A stretch of DNA of 64,000 nt, taken from NCBI GenBank assembly GCA_030762935.1, contig CM060891.1, positions 2,433,001 to 2,497,000 on the forward strand. The letters are read 5' to 3'. The notes under the pieces are model-generated. The model made no database searches, was not told where the DNA came from, and was given only the letters and a program-made list of their open reading frames with translations. This DNA is from Hymenopus coronatus (taxonomy: Eukaryota > Arthropoda > Insecta > Mantodea > Hymenopodidae). Numbering within the stretch: position 1 is the stretch's first letter; each line of letters starts with the position of its first letter. The position numbers and the translations under genes were made by a program. Shown one piece after another: positions 12,401 through 24,400 of this stretch.

Positions 12401-15400
12401 TGGATATAGGTAGCTGAAACTTTAAGTGAGACTGCCTCCGTGGTCGAGTGGTCAGCGAGCGATTACCGGCTGGGGCGGGGAATTTTTCTTTAAACAGAAT
12501 TACTCTCTATCTGTGTGTGTTTAAGGAAAATGCAAAGCCCCCAGTATGACCTTAGCTGTTAATGTCAATGAAACAATAAAACTCGATTCTACGAGTGTAG
12601 TTTCTTCTAAAGACTGATTGAACTCAGGGGAGAGACTGTTCTCTGTAAAGCATGACCCCTACCTCTGGGCGAGACGCAGCACGAACAGTTCTAGAGACGC
12701 AGACTGAAACAGCAGCTCCTGGTCTTCTCTACACAGTTCCAAGAAACCCGGAATCTTGTCAGCAAAAGTTCGGATCACATCAACAGATGTGGTGAGAAGG
12801 TTATAGAACTGCTGGATCTTCTCAGCTTCACTCATCGGTGGCTCGTTCGGGGTTGGCTCTAGATACTGCAACCAAACACAATAACATCCTATTTATTTCC
12901 ATTTGTTTTTAGTTTATAGTGATGGGGAGGGGGCTCTTTTATACCATTGCTTTTTGTAACACACTTTTCACATACTCCTTGAGAGGGGAAGACGAAATTG
13001 TGAACATTGTGTTTAATTAAGCTCACACGTAAGCTGTAGTGATTTTCATGCAGAATCCCAAAATAATTACGTTTCCATGGGGAATTACAGAGCCGTCTAT
13101 AGACGGCTATGAGAATTGAAATAGATTTGAGTACACTTATAGTATTGAATCATAAAAGGTGGGATCGGATTGAGATAGAAACGAAATATGTTACATGGAA
13201 ACAGCTCCGTATTAAAATCGTTTTGAATACGGTAAACAAATTCTTCTTCTATTATACTTGTTGCACGCAGAGGTCATTTGTTAATATATTTTTTTAAATT
13301 ACTCTATGGCAGATTATAAAGAATCTCTTTTATGGTTTCTATACTTTGCAATGTATTCTCAAATATAATTGTCTAACTTCAAAATCTGCAAGTAATACAC
13401 AGATAACAAATATACGTTTAACAGGTTCGCCAACGCAATTAAAACATGAATTGATGAATCAAATTATTCTCGAAGCTTACGTATTCAAAACGATCTCAAT
13501 TCGTATTGAATTTAACATGTGAAACGCGGGTCGTATTGAGATGGAATTGGACTAAAATCAATTTCAATTCCCCATGGGAACGTGGTAAATATAACAAACC
13601 TGGAATGAAGAAGTAAAGAATCACGTTGGAGTGATGTCGCGATATCTGCAATGTAGGTATTGTTGCCAGGGCAAATGTAGGTAAGTTAAAATATTATGCA
13701 CTTTTCTATGTTTTATTTTTATTGTTTTTCTAATGTGAAGCCGTTCAAATCTACATTTGTCACTTCACTTTTAACCCCTTTATGAACTGCACAGATAGCC
13801 TTGTTACCTATTTAGCTAATAAGCAGATAATACTAATGAATATACGTTTAGCTTAACATAACCTATCTTTTCACGTGCTATATTAAGAAACCTCACAAAT
13901 CAAAACACCACATCACAATAAGCTAAGCAATTAACGTTTCTCCTATTATCAATATCATCTTTATAATCTTCAAGTAACAAAATAAAACTTGAATGATTTA
14001 TTTTCTCCTTTTACTTTCTCTACACGTACTACCCATACATATAGTGTATAGAGAAGGTATTGTATTGCACCCACAAACCGGAAATATATGTTTTGGATCC
14101 CCCTGAATCCCCCCCCCCCCCAAAAAAAAAATTGAGAAAAGGCCATGTGCGTCTGTGGATAGCATAGCTAAAAAAAAAAAAAACGGAAACACCGATAAAT
14201 ACCAAACTTGGTTTTTAAGCTACCCTTTATATGGAAAAGATTTTGAAAATTTTGTTTTTCTCAAAAATGTCTAACGATTTAGATTAAAATGCCGTGTATT
14301 AAAGATATTTACATCACAAATAAAATATATATCTTAAATTATCTGGGAGTAGCCTCTGAAAGGCTCTTCATTCTAGTTGAGCTTTGCAGAATGTTTCATA
14401 AGGTTAAACCGTAAGAGATAGACAAAAACTTGCCACACAAAAACGTGTATCTCGTTAAAACACATCGTTTATATGATATACGTTTTTCTTGTAGAGTTGA
14501 CGGTTTTCGAGATATTCATTGTTATAGGTTTCAATTTTAAACTTATTACCTTTTCTCAAACGGTACCATGTAAAACGAACCATGCCTCAATTGTTTCACA
14601 TAGCAACTAGCTTTTAAAAAAATTGACTATCACTTTAGACTAAAGTATTTTCTTATTTGCATTCTTCTTATAAGGTAGCAAGCAATAAAACAATTTCTTC
14701 TAACGTTTATCTCGTTTAGCATGATAGAGATACAAGTATAATCTGTTTGTAGAAGAGCTAGAGAAAGTTATGTGATATTGGAACACATCGTGTCATGGAG
14801 CTTTGTATTTGGCTGTTTCAAGTACATGTTTTCAGACTCCCTGAATAAAAAAAAAACAATTTTAGAAACATATCCGTGTGTGTATGTGTGTGTCTGTGTG
14901 TGTGTGTGAGCGGGTACGTCCGTGTGTGTGAGTGGGTGTGTCCGTGTATGTGTGTGTGTCCGTGTCTGTGTGTGTGTGTCCGTGTCTGTGTGTGTGTGAG
15001 CGGGTACGTCCGTGTGTGTGAGTGGGTGTGTCCGTGTATGTGTGTGTGTCCGTGTATGTGTGTGTGTGTATGTGTCTGTGTGTGTGTGAGTGGGTGTGTC
15101 CGTGTATGTGTCCGTGTATGTGTGTGTGTGTATGTGTCTGTGTGTGTGTGAGTGGGTGTGTCCGTGTATGTGTCCGTGTATGTGTCTGTGTGTGTGAGTA
15201 TGTCCGTGTGTGTGTGAGTGGGTGTGTCCGTGTATGTGTCTGTGTCTGTGTGTGTGAGCGGGTACGTCCGTGTGTGTGAGTGGGTGTGTCCGTGTATGTG
15301 TCTGTGTGTGTCCGTGTATGTGTCTGTGTGTGTGTGTGTGAGCGGGTACGTCCGTGTGTGTGAGTGGGTGTGTCCGTGTATGTGTCTGTGTGTGTGAGTA

Positions 15401-18400
15401 TGTCCGTGTGTGTGAGTGGGTGTGTCCGTGTATGTGTCTGTGTGTGTGTGTGTGAGTATGTCCGTGTGTGTGAGTATGTCCGTGTGTGTGAGTGGGTGTG
15501 TCCGTGTATGTGTCTGCTGTGTGTATGAGTGAGTATGTCCGTGTGTGTGAGTGGGTGTGTCCGTGTATGTGTCTGTGTGTGTGTCCGTGTAGGTGTCTGT
15601 GTGTGTGTCCGTGTATGTGTCTGTGTGTGTCTGTGTGTGAGTGAGTGTGTCAGTGTGTGTGAGTGTGTCTGTCTGTGTGTGTCTGTCTGTGTGTGTGTCT
15701 GTCTGTGTGTGTGTCTGTGTTTGTGTGAGAGTGTCTGTCTGAGTCTGTGTGTGTTTTTTCTGTGTGTGTGTTTGTGTGTCTGTGTGTGTGAGTGTGAGTG
15801 TGTGTGTCCGTGTCTGTGTGAGAGTGTGTCTGTGTTTGTGTGAGAGTGTGTCTGTGTTTGTGTGAGTGTGAGAGTGTTTCTGCGTGTGTGAGAGTGAGTG
15901 TGTCTGTGTGTGAGAGTGTTTCTGTGTGTGAGTGTGAGAGTGTGTCTGTGTGTGTGAGTGTGAGAGTGTTTCTGTGTGTGTGAGTGTGAGAGTGTGTCTG
16001 TGTGTGTTTGTATGTGTAAGAGTGAGAGTGTGTGTCCGTGTGTGTGTGAGTGTGAGAGTGTCTGTGTTTGTGTGAGAGTGTGTCCGTGTGTGTGAGTGTG
16101 AGAGTGTGTCTGTGCTTGTGTGAGAGTGTGTCCGTGTGTGTGAGTGTGAGAGTGTGTCTGTGTTTGTGTGAGTTTGAGAGTGTGTCTGTGTTTGTGTGAG
16201 AGTGTGTCTGTGTTTGTGTTTGTGTGAGAGTGTGTCCGTGTGTGTGAGTGTGAGAGTGTGCCTGTGTTTGTGTGAGTGTGAGAGTGTGCCTGTGTTTGTG
16301 TGAGTGTGAGAGTGTGTCCGTGTGTGTGAGTGTGAGAGTGTGCCTGTGTTTGTGTGAGTGTGAGAGTGTGTCTGTGTTTGTGTGAGTGTGAGAGTCTGTA
16401 TGTTTGTGTGTGTAAGAGTGAGAGTCTGTGTGAGTGTGAGAGTGTGTCTGTGTTTGTGCGAGTGTGAGAGTGTGTCTGTGTTTGTGCGAGTGTGAGAGTG
16501 TGTCTGTGTTTGTGCGAGTGTGAGTGTGTCTGTGTTTGTGCGAGTGTGAGAGTGTGTCTGTGTTTGTGCGAGTGTGAGAGTGTGTCTATGTTTGTGCGAG
16601 TGTGAGAGTGTGTCTGTGTTTGTGCGAGTGTGAGAGTGTGTCTGTGTTTGTGTTTGTGTTAGAGTGTGTCTGTGTTTGTGCGAGTGTGAGTGTGTCTGTG
16701 TTTGTGCGAGTGTGAGAGTGTGTCTGTGTTTGTGCGAGTGTGAGAGTGTGTCTGTGTTTGTGCGAGTGTGAGAGTGTGTCTGTGTTTGTGCGAGTGTGAG
16801 AGTGTGTCTGTGTTTGTGCGAGTGTGAGAGTGTGTCTGTGTTTGTGCGAGTGTGAGAGTGTGTCTGTGTTTGTGCGAGTGTGAGAGTGTCTGTGTTTGTG
16901 TGAGTGTGAGAGTGTGTCTGTGTTTGTGCGAGTGTGAGAGTGTGTCTGTGTTTGTGCGAGTGTGAGAGTGTGTCTGTGTTTGTGTGAGTGTGAGAGTGTG
17001 TCTGTGTTTGTGCGAGAGTGTGTCTGTGTTTGTGCGAGTGTGAGAGTGTGTCTGTGTTTGTGTGAGTGTGAGAGTGTGTCTGTGTTTGTGCGAGTGTGAG
17101 TGTGTCTGTGTTTGTGCGAGTGTGAGAGTGTGTCTGTGTTTGTGTGAGTGTGAGAGTGTGTCTGTGTTTGTGCGAGTGTGAGAGTGTGTCTGTGTTTGTG
17201 CGAGTGTGAGAGTGTGTCTGTGTTTGTGCGAGTGTGAGAGTGTGTCTGTGTTTGTGCGAGAGTGTGTCTGTGTTTGTGTGAGTGTGAGAGTGTGTTTGTG
17301 TTTGTGTGAGAGTGTGTCTGTGTTTGTGCGAGTGTGAGAGTGTGTCTGTGTTTGTGCGAGAGTGTGTCTGTGTTTGTGCGAGTGTGAGAGTGTGTTTGTG
17401 TTTGTGTGAGTGTGAGAGTGTGTCTGTGTTTGTGCGAGAGTGTGTCTGTGTTTGTGCGAGTGTGAGAGTGTGTTTGTGTGAGTGTGAGAGTGTGTCTGTG
17501 TTTGTGCGAGAGTGTGTCTGTGTTTGTGCGAGTGTGAGAGTGTGTTTGTGTTAGAGTGTGTCTGTGTTTGTGTGAGTGTGAGAGTGTGTCTGTGTTTGTG
17601 TGAGTGTGAGAGTGTGTCTGTGTGTGTTTGTGTAAGAGTGAGAGTGTGTGTCCGTGTTTGTGTGAGTGTGAGAGTGTCTGTGTTTGTGTGTCTGTGTTTC
17701 TGTGACTATGTTTGTGAATAGCAAAAACGGAAAGTCTGTCAAACTTGATATTTAAGTTTAGTACTTTCCAAGAATGCCAGAAAATCTTCAAGAACCCCCC
17801 TACCTACAACTACCCCTCACATAGAACATTTTTGAAAATTTTGATTTTCTCAAAAATGAATAACGATTTTTATTAAAAAGCTATATGTTTAAGATATTTT
17901 AATGACAAACTAAATGTATATCTTGAATTTTCTGAAGTCCTCTTCATTCTGGGTGACTTTTGTACAGTTCGTGAACCGTAAGAGATAAGACAAAAACTTA
18001 CTATTTTTTCAACTTTACATTACATTTCTCAAGCAGGAAGTCAATTTTGTTTCATCTCTTTTCTATTCCCGGGAATGCAAAAGAGAACCAATTTCAATTG
18101 TTTGAAATGGCAACCATCTTTTAAAACATTGGACTATCACTTTATGCTAGTGTATTCTACTTACAAGGAAGCAATTTGTGTTAATGTTTATCTGGATTAG
18201 CATCAAGTAGATAGAGGAATTGTTTGTTTGTGGAACAGGTCACGTGAAAGGAATTTGGCGCCCTGAGCCAATGAGACGGTCAGAGAGCCTCACATCAACA
18301 GGTGCAATCTCGCTTAGGGTCAGTTTTGTCTTATCCTGAGAGTAACTTTATGCTCCGTGGGCCCCGAGAGCATCATTTCACCATCGTCTCTTGGCAACTG

Positions 18401-21400
18401 TGCACCGATGTAAACATGTGGGGTAGAAGTAGATGAGAGTTCCTTTACTGACAGTTGACACTCACCTGCGAGTAGTCCAGGTTGGCGAGATCTGGCGTCG
18501 TGTCCACGTGGGCCCGTACCAGCGCCGTTATCAGCGACACGGGCGGACTTGGAGGCGACTCCTGTGGAGACTTGGGCTTGGAGGGAAGACGACCTCGGCG
18601 TCCCTTGAGCGAATCCGTGCGGACCACTTCCTTGACCATGCCGACAGCAAGACACTTCTGGAAGCGACAGAACTGACACCTGTTGCGCCGTCTTTTGTCC
18701 ACGGGACATGCCTTGTCCGCCAGACAGACGTACTTAGAACCTTTCTGCACTGTTCGCTTAAAGAATCCCTTGCAACCTTCGCAGGTTCGAACCCCGTAGT
18801 GTTGGCATGCCGCAGTGTCGCCGCACACCGCGCACAGCTGAGAGGGCGACGGCGGCGTGGGTCCCGACCTGGAGCTGCCTGCCGAGGGCGGTGCGGGGGT
18901 GGCTGGAGGTGGCGGTGCGGCGGCGGTCGCTTCTGCCAAACCTCCAGGGGACGACGACGCCGAGGACGACGCTGAAGGTGCCGCTGTGACCACTCCAAGA
19001 CGCAGCTTGGGGGATTCGCTGCTGCTGCTGTAAACAAGATGAGCAGCATTTAATATTGTTATCTGGGCAAGGAAAACAAAACTACAAGAAGAAGGCATTT
19101 TAAATAAATAACAAGTAATGATAAGGGCTGCAAAAGTTGAATTATTGCAAGTTATGGTGAATGTAAAATGCACGATAAATAATCAAATATAGAAATAGTT
19201 TTTTAAAAAAAGTAGGTGCAAATTGAGACTTCTATTAGCAATAATTAATGAAAGGAACTCGTATATTTTGGACTTACAATACACCACGAGGAGAAAGAGA
19301 ATTTTGGAAGTGATTGGATGTTCTAGTTATGAGAAAATGAAAATGATGACGACAGAACACAACAAGACGCTTAGTCTAGAAGAGGACAAGTCTCAAAATC
19401 ACGCGAAAAGAAATATTACAAAGAATGGTGTTATTCTAAAAGGTGACGATAGAACACAACACGACGCTTAGTCTAGAAGAGGACAAGTCTCAAAATCACG
19501 CGAAAAGAAATATTATAAAGAATGATGTTATTCTAAAAGGTGACGATAGAACACAACACGACGCTTAGTCTAGAAGAGGACAAGTCTCAAAATCACGCGA
19601 AAAGAAATATTATAAAGAATGGTGTTATTCTAAAAGGTGACGATAGAACACAACACGACGCTTAGTCTAGAAGAGGACAAGTCTCAAAATCACGCGAAAA
19701 GAAATATTATAAAGAATGGTGTTATTCTAAAAGGTGACGATAGAACACAACACGACGCTTAGTCTAGAAGAGGACAAGTCTCAAAATCACGCGAAAAGAA
19801 ATATGATAAAGAATGGTGTTATTCTAAAAGGTGACGATAGAACACAACACGACGCTTAGTCTAGAAGAGGACAAGTCTCAAAATCACGCGAAAAGAAATA
19901 TGATAAAGAATGGTGTTATTCTAAAAGGTGACGATAGAACACAACACGACGCTTAGTCTAGAAGAGGACAAGTCTCAAAATCACGCGAAAAGAAATATTA
20001 TAAAGAATGGTGTTATTCTAAAAGGTGACGATAGAACACAACACGACGCTTAGTCTAGAAGAGGACAAGTCTCAAAATCACGCGAAAAGAAATATGATAA
20101 AGAATGGTGTTATTCTAAAAGGTGACGATAGAACACAACACGACGCTTAGTCTAGAAGAGGACAAGTCTCAAAATCACGCGAAAAGAAATATTATAAAGA
20201 ATGGTGTTATTCTAAAAGGTGACGATAGAACACAACACGACGCTTAGTCTAGAAGAGGACAAGTCTCAAAATCACGCGAAAAGAAATATTATAAAGAATG
20301 GTGTTATTCTAAAAGGTGACGATAGACGCAGCTCTTATGACATTTCCCTGCAGGGAGTAAAACAGTTCTCCAGATACAGAAGCTTCCTCACCTTATAACA
20401 GATAAACAGCAAATAGTGTTTCTCGTTCCTTGCATGGAGTGAAAATGTTCCTTGTTTTTCACAAAATATGTATGTAACAGGCTCCGTATATTCAATTTCA
20501 AACACAACATTATATCGATTGTCACAACACAGCATAGAAGATAATGGATGTGATTAAATACGATATCTGTGATACAAAAGCTTGTCTGCAATCAACTTCA
20601 GTCCAGCCAAACATCAAATCAACGCCTTCATGTTACACAATTATGTCAACATGAGGGGATTTTTATCCGTTATTTTGAAGCTAATTAAATAAAGACTCAC
20701 CTGGTGGACTCGGAGCGCTGTAGAGGAAGCGACGCCCGCCTCTGTCTCGGACTCAGCGTCGCCGTTGTCACGTGCAACTCTGACGTGCTGGGGAAGTGTG
20801 GCAAGGAGTACGTATCCTGGTGAAGCGGCTCGTACCCTGGACTTTGCTGCTGTGGCTGGAAGTAGGGAGAGAACGGCGTGGCAGGAGTCGGCGGGAACTC
20901 GTACGGCGACGGTGTTGCGGGTGGCGGTGGCGGCACGTGGTGGTGATGGTGGTTGTGGTGATGGTGGTGGTATGGAGGCACGTTGTAACACTCCTCGTCC
21001 ATCTTGTAGGCCGAGGAGGACGACGAAGGGGAAGGGGAAGCGGTGGTGCTCGTGGCGGAGTATCGTGGAGAGTATGTCTCCTGAAAACTGGGCAGGGGCA
21101 GTGCGACCCCGGCTTGCTGTTGCTGTTGGGGAGGTGCAGGGGGAGGCTCTTGGTGCGTGTGGAATACCACGTCCGAGAAGGGGTCAAGCTCTTCCGAGAG
21201 TGCGCCGGTATCTTCGGAATAGGGTGCGGACAGTAGGTCCGCGAAACTGCTGGAACCAAACGGGGCCTGAAACAAGGACCACACAGTCAACAATTGTATC
21301 TTACACTAAACACAAAAATGTGTAATAAGTAGAGATAGCATGTTGGGAGCGATAGCGTGACACGAGTTGCGACTGCACGCGCCGCATGTAGTAACGCGTG

Positions 21401-24400
21401 TGCTGTTTTACACGTAATGAAAATGGATCGCTACGACAGTAACATAGAAATGCCTCGTGAACTTGTGCAAGTGTCGCATTTTCACTAATACGGGAGTTGC
21501 TACGGCAATACGTAGCTTACTCAGCGGTCCCCGACATGCTATCCTCTAGAAAAGTGTACCTACGTGTATAGATTTGTAACAATATTTTGCGCATCATACC
21601 TATATCAAAATAAACGCCTGAGAAAGGCATGTGAATGTATGCCACTTTCGAAACAATGTCATCTTCAAAGTTTCGAAGTGTTCCTTTTTGTTTGTTTGCT
21701 ACGTCTAGCACGTTTTGTACTCGAAATCAAAAAAAAGTTGTAAACTTATCAACATAGCTCTTTTGTCAGATTTTAAGAACACAAATTAATTAATAAGCAA
21801 TGCGCATTTTAACTGTCGAGTGTACGCACATAGAAAACTTTTTGAACCAAAAATGACATGATATTCATCCAATTTCCAATATTATAAATCATTGGTAAAA
21901 CTGGAATGGTGTTGCTTTTTAATCCTATCAACTTAAATAATTTGCTCAATTGAGCAACAAAATGACTCAAACACAAGTTTATCATTTAGAACGGAACAAC
22001 ATTTTTGAAGTAGATTTTTTTGGTTTTAGAATTTATAAAAATTATTATTAGTCAAGTAAGAAGAATTGATGTAGATTGAAATTGAATTAAAGTGAGTTGT
22101 CTTTATGGAGGCTCTTTAACTGCTGTAGTTCTCAGCGTCCCATTCTATATTGGGCGTGAAAGACCAGTTAATGTTGCTCAGAGGCCTCTTTATAGACTTG
22201 AGGTTCTTTTACGTGCCGTAAATTTACAAGACGGGACTAACGGCTTTACTTCCTTTCTGAAGTAAGCTATACAAAGGATTTTTACACCCGAAAAAGAAAA
22301 TGGATCGTCCTCCGCCGGGTTTGAACCCGCGACCTTGCCACTATGCAGTTTGACATGTGGTAGAATCTGGAAAAGACATAAAATACAATATCCGTGATTG
22401 AAGGAAAATATTACGATACCTACACGTTTTCATACTAATTTACAGTCTGACTTCTCACCCGAGGTTCCAGGTTCGATTCCCGGTTGGGGCGGGGAATTTT
22501 TCTTTAACCAGAACTATTGCTGTCCCCCACAGAGTGTGGAAGTTTGTATGTGAGAGTGAATGTTTGATCTAAACGGAACGTACAGAGAAAGGGTTGTTTC
22601 TGATGCAAAGCCCCGATATCACCTTAAATGTACAAATGAAGAAACAATGAAAAATAATAATTAACCATCAATATGAGACACGAACAAGTTGCATATCAGT
22701 ATTTGGAATCTTGTGATCATGTTGGTAGAACTTTCATGAAGGTACGCTAATTATAAATAGTAGTTTCTGGTAAAACATCAAGTGTTAGAGAAGAGGTTCT
22801 GTTATTTTCATTTGAAAGTTCTACTTTACTTCTTCGCAACATTAGCATCCCGCTCATATTTTCTTGATGTGTGAGTTTTCCAAGCAATTTCTCAAGAGGT
22901 AAAATTGTCTATACAAAAGCCCCTTTATCTCAAAGGGCTCACATTTGTACGTAAATAGGATTTATTTTAAAGAAAAATTATTGTTTTTTTTAATTTAAAA
23001 ATAATAATTTTTCAATAAAATTGTAAGAGCTTTATTTAAAAAGGAGATGATAGCTTTGCTTGTAATGAACGGTAAAGGTGTTGCTGGGATAACACTGTAA
23101 GGCAATGACAACTGAAACTTGGCAATTCTCAAGTATGAATAAATGAAGAGGTTAAATCCTAGGCGAGAAAAATAACGTCCCTGAGTCAAAACAGCAGCAT
23201 AACCCAACAAATACATCTTAGTCTTTCATTAAAATAGCATATGTTAATGAAAAATAAAATGCAGCTTATGTTGAATTTTACGGGTATAAGCTCTCAAGTT
23301 TTGAAGGAATCTAGCGACAGGCACTTCTTTTCATTTTAAATAACTTTTTTGTGCAATAAGTCATACATCATTAATGCCTCGAATTCTTCAATACTTTTAA
23401 AAGTGTTGTTGATACTCAGTTGTTTTCCGCGATTGCATTAATACGTGAGAGAAAGTCGTGTGACTATAATACAAGAGCTTCTTGAAGAAGCTTTTAGGTG
23501 GATTCGCTCCACATGGTCTATAGAAAAGGTATTTTCTCCAACAAGAGATTGTGATTCATCTCTTATATCTTGAATTTTGTGGGAATAGCCTCTGAAGACC
23601 TGATAAACCGTAAGAGTTGGACACATAGACCGCTTTCAGTTTCAACTTTTCTCATATGTGCTATAGCAACCACATGTTAAATGTTTGATTGGTTTAAAAT
23701 TGCATGTTTCTAGTGTTTGGTTATTGTACAACTTTCAGAAAACTCAACATGTGGCATTTTCATTTAAAGCATAGACTGACTTGGTTTAACGGAAAAGTTC
23801 GTATCGAACGAGCTAGAAGATGTCGAACTTAAACTCCTGTTCATACATTGCTACAAACGTACACGTGCGGACCTTTTCCTAAAATCTGATGTGTTCCATT
23901 CACATGACTTTCACTGCATCTCTGTATCAAATTATTGTTAAAAAGCTAATGCTTCTTTTTACTTTTTACTTCATGCTAATCGAGACTTAATTCCTTGTAA
24001 GTAGAAATGAAATAAGGGAGTACCATAGGTTAAAGTGATAGTCAAAAGCTGGTTGCTATGTGACTGAAGTTCCTTTGTTTGTATGGACAGGAGTTCACAA
24101 ATTCCTGTATGAGAAAAATATGTTTTTCAAAGCTGAAAGTAAAAACAAGGAATATCTCAAAACTCCAGGAAAAAAATGTATATAACAAATTGTATGGTTT
24201 AACGTGCTCTTCATTTTTTGTGTGGTAAGTTTTTGTCCATCTCTTACGGTTTGGCAGTTATGCAAAATTCTATAAAATTCATCCAGAATAACGCAGTCTT
24301 TAGAAGCTATTCCTAGAAAATTCAAGATCTACATTTTATTTGTCAGGTAAATATCTTTAATATACGATATTTTAATCAAAATCGTTAGAGCCATTTTTGA

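Noticed and set aside
16586..17791. 401-codon His/Thr-rich minus-strand frame
   Set aside because: It is the 28-bp GT-rich repeat read in one frame, with no domain, start context or splice support.
18433..19049. Other long open frames over Hr38 exon 4
   Set aside because: Shadows of the GC-rich coding exon; only the frame with the zinc fingers has family similarity.
20697..21325. Four overlapping frames over Hr38 exon 3
   Set aside because: Only the frame starting [12 protein letters not shown] has correct splice phases and known HR38 similarity.
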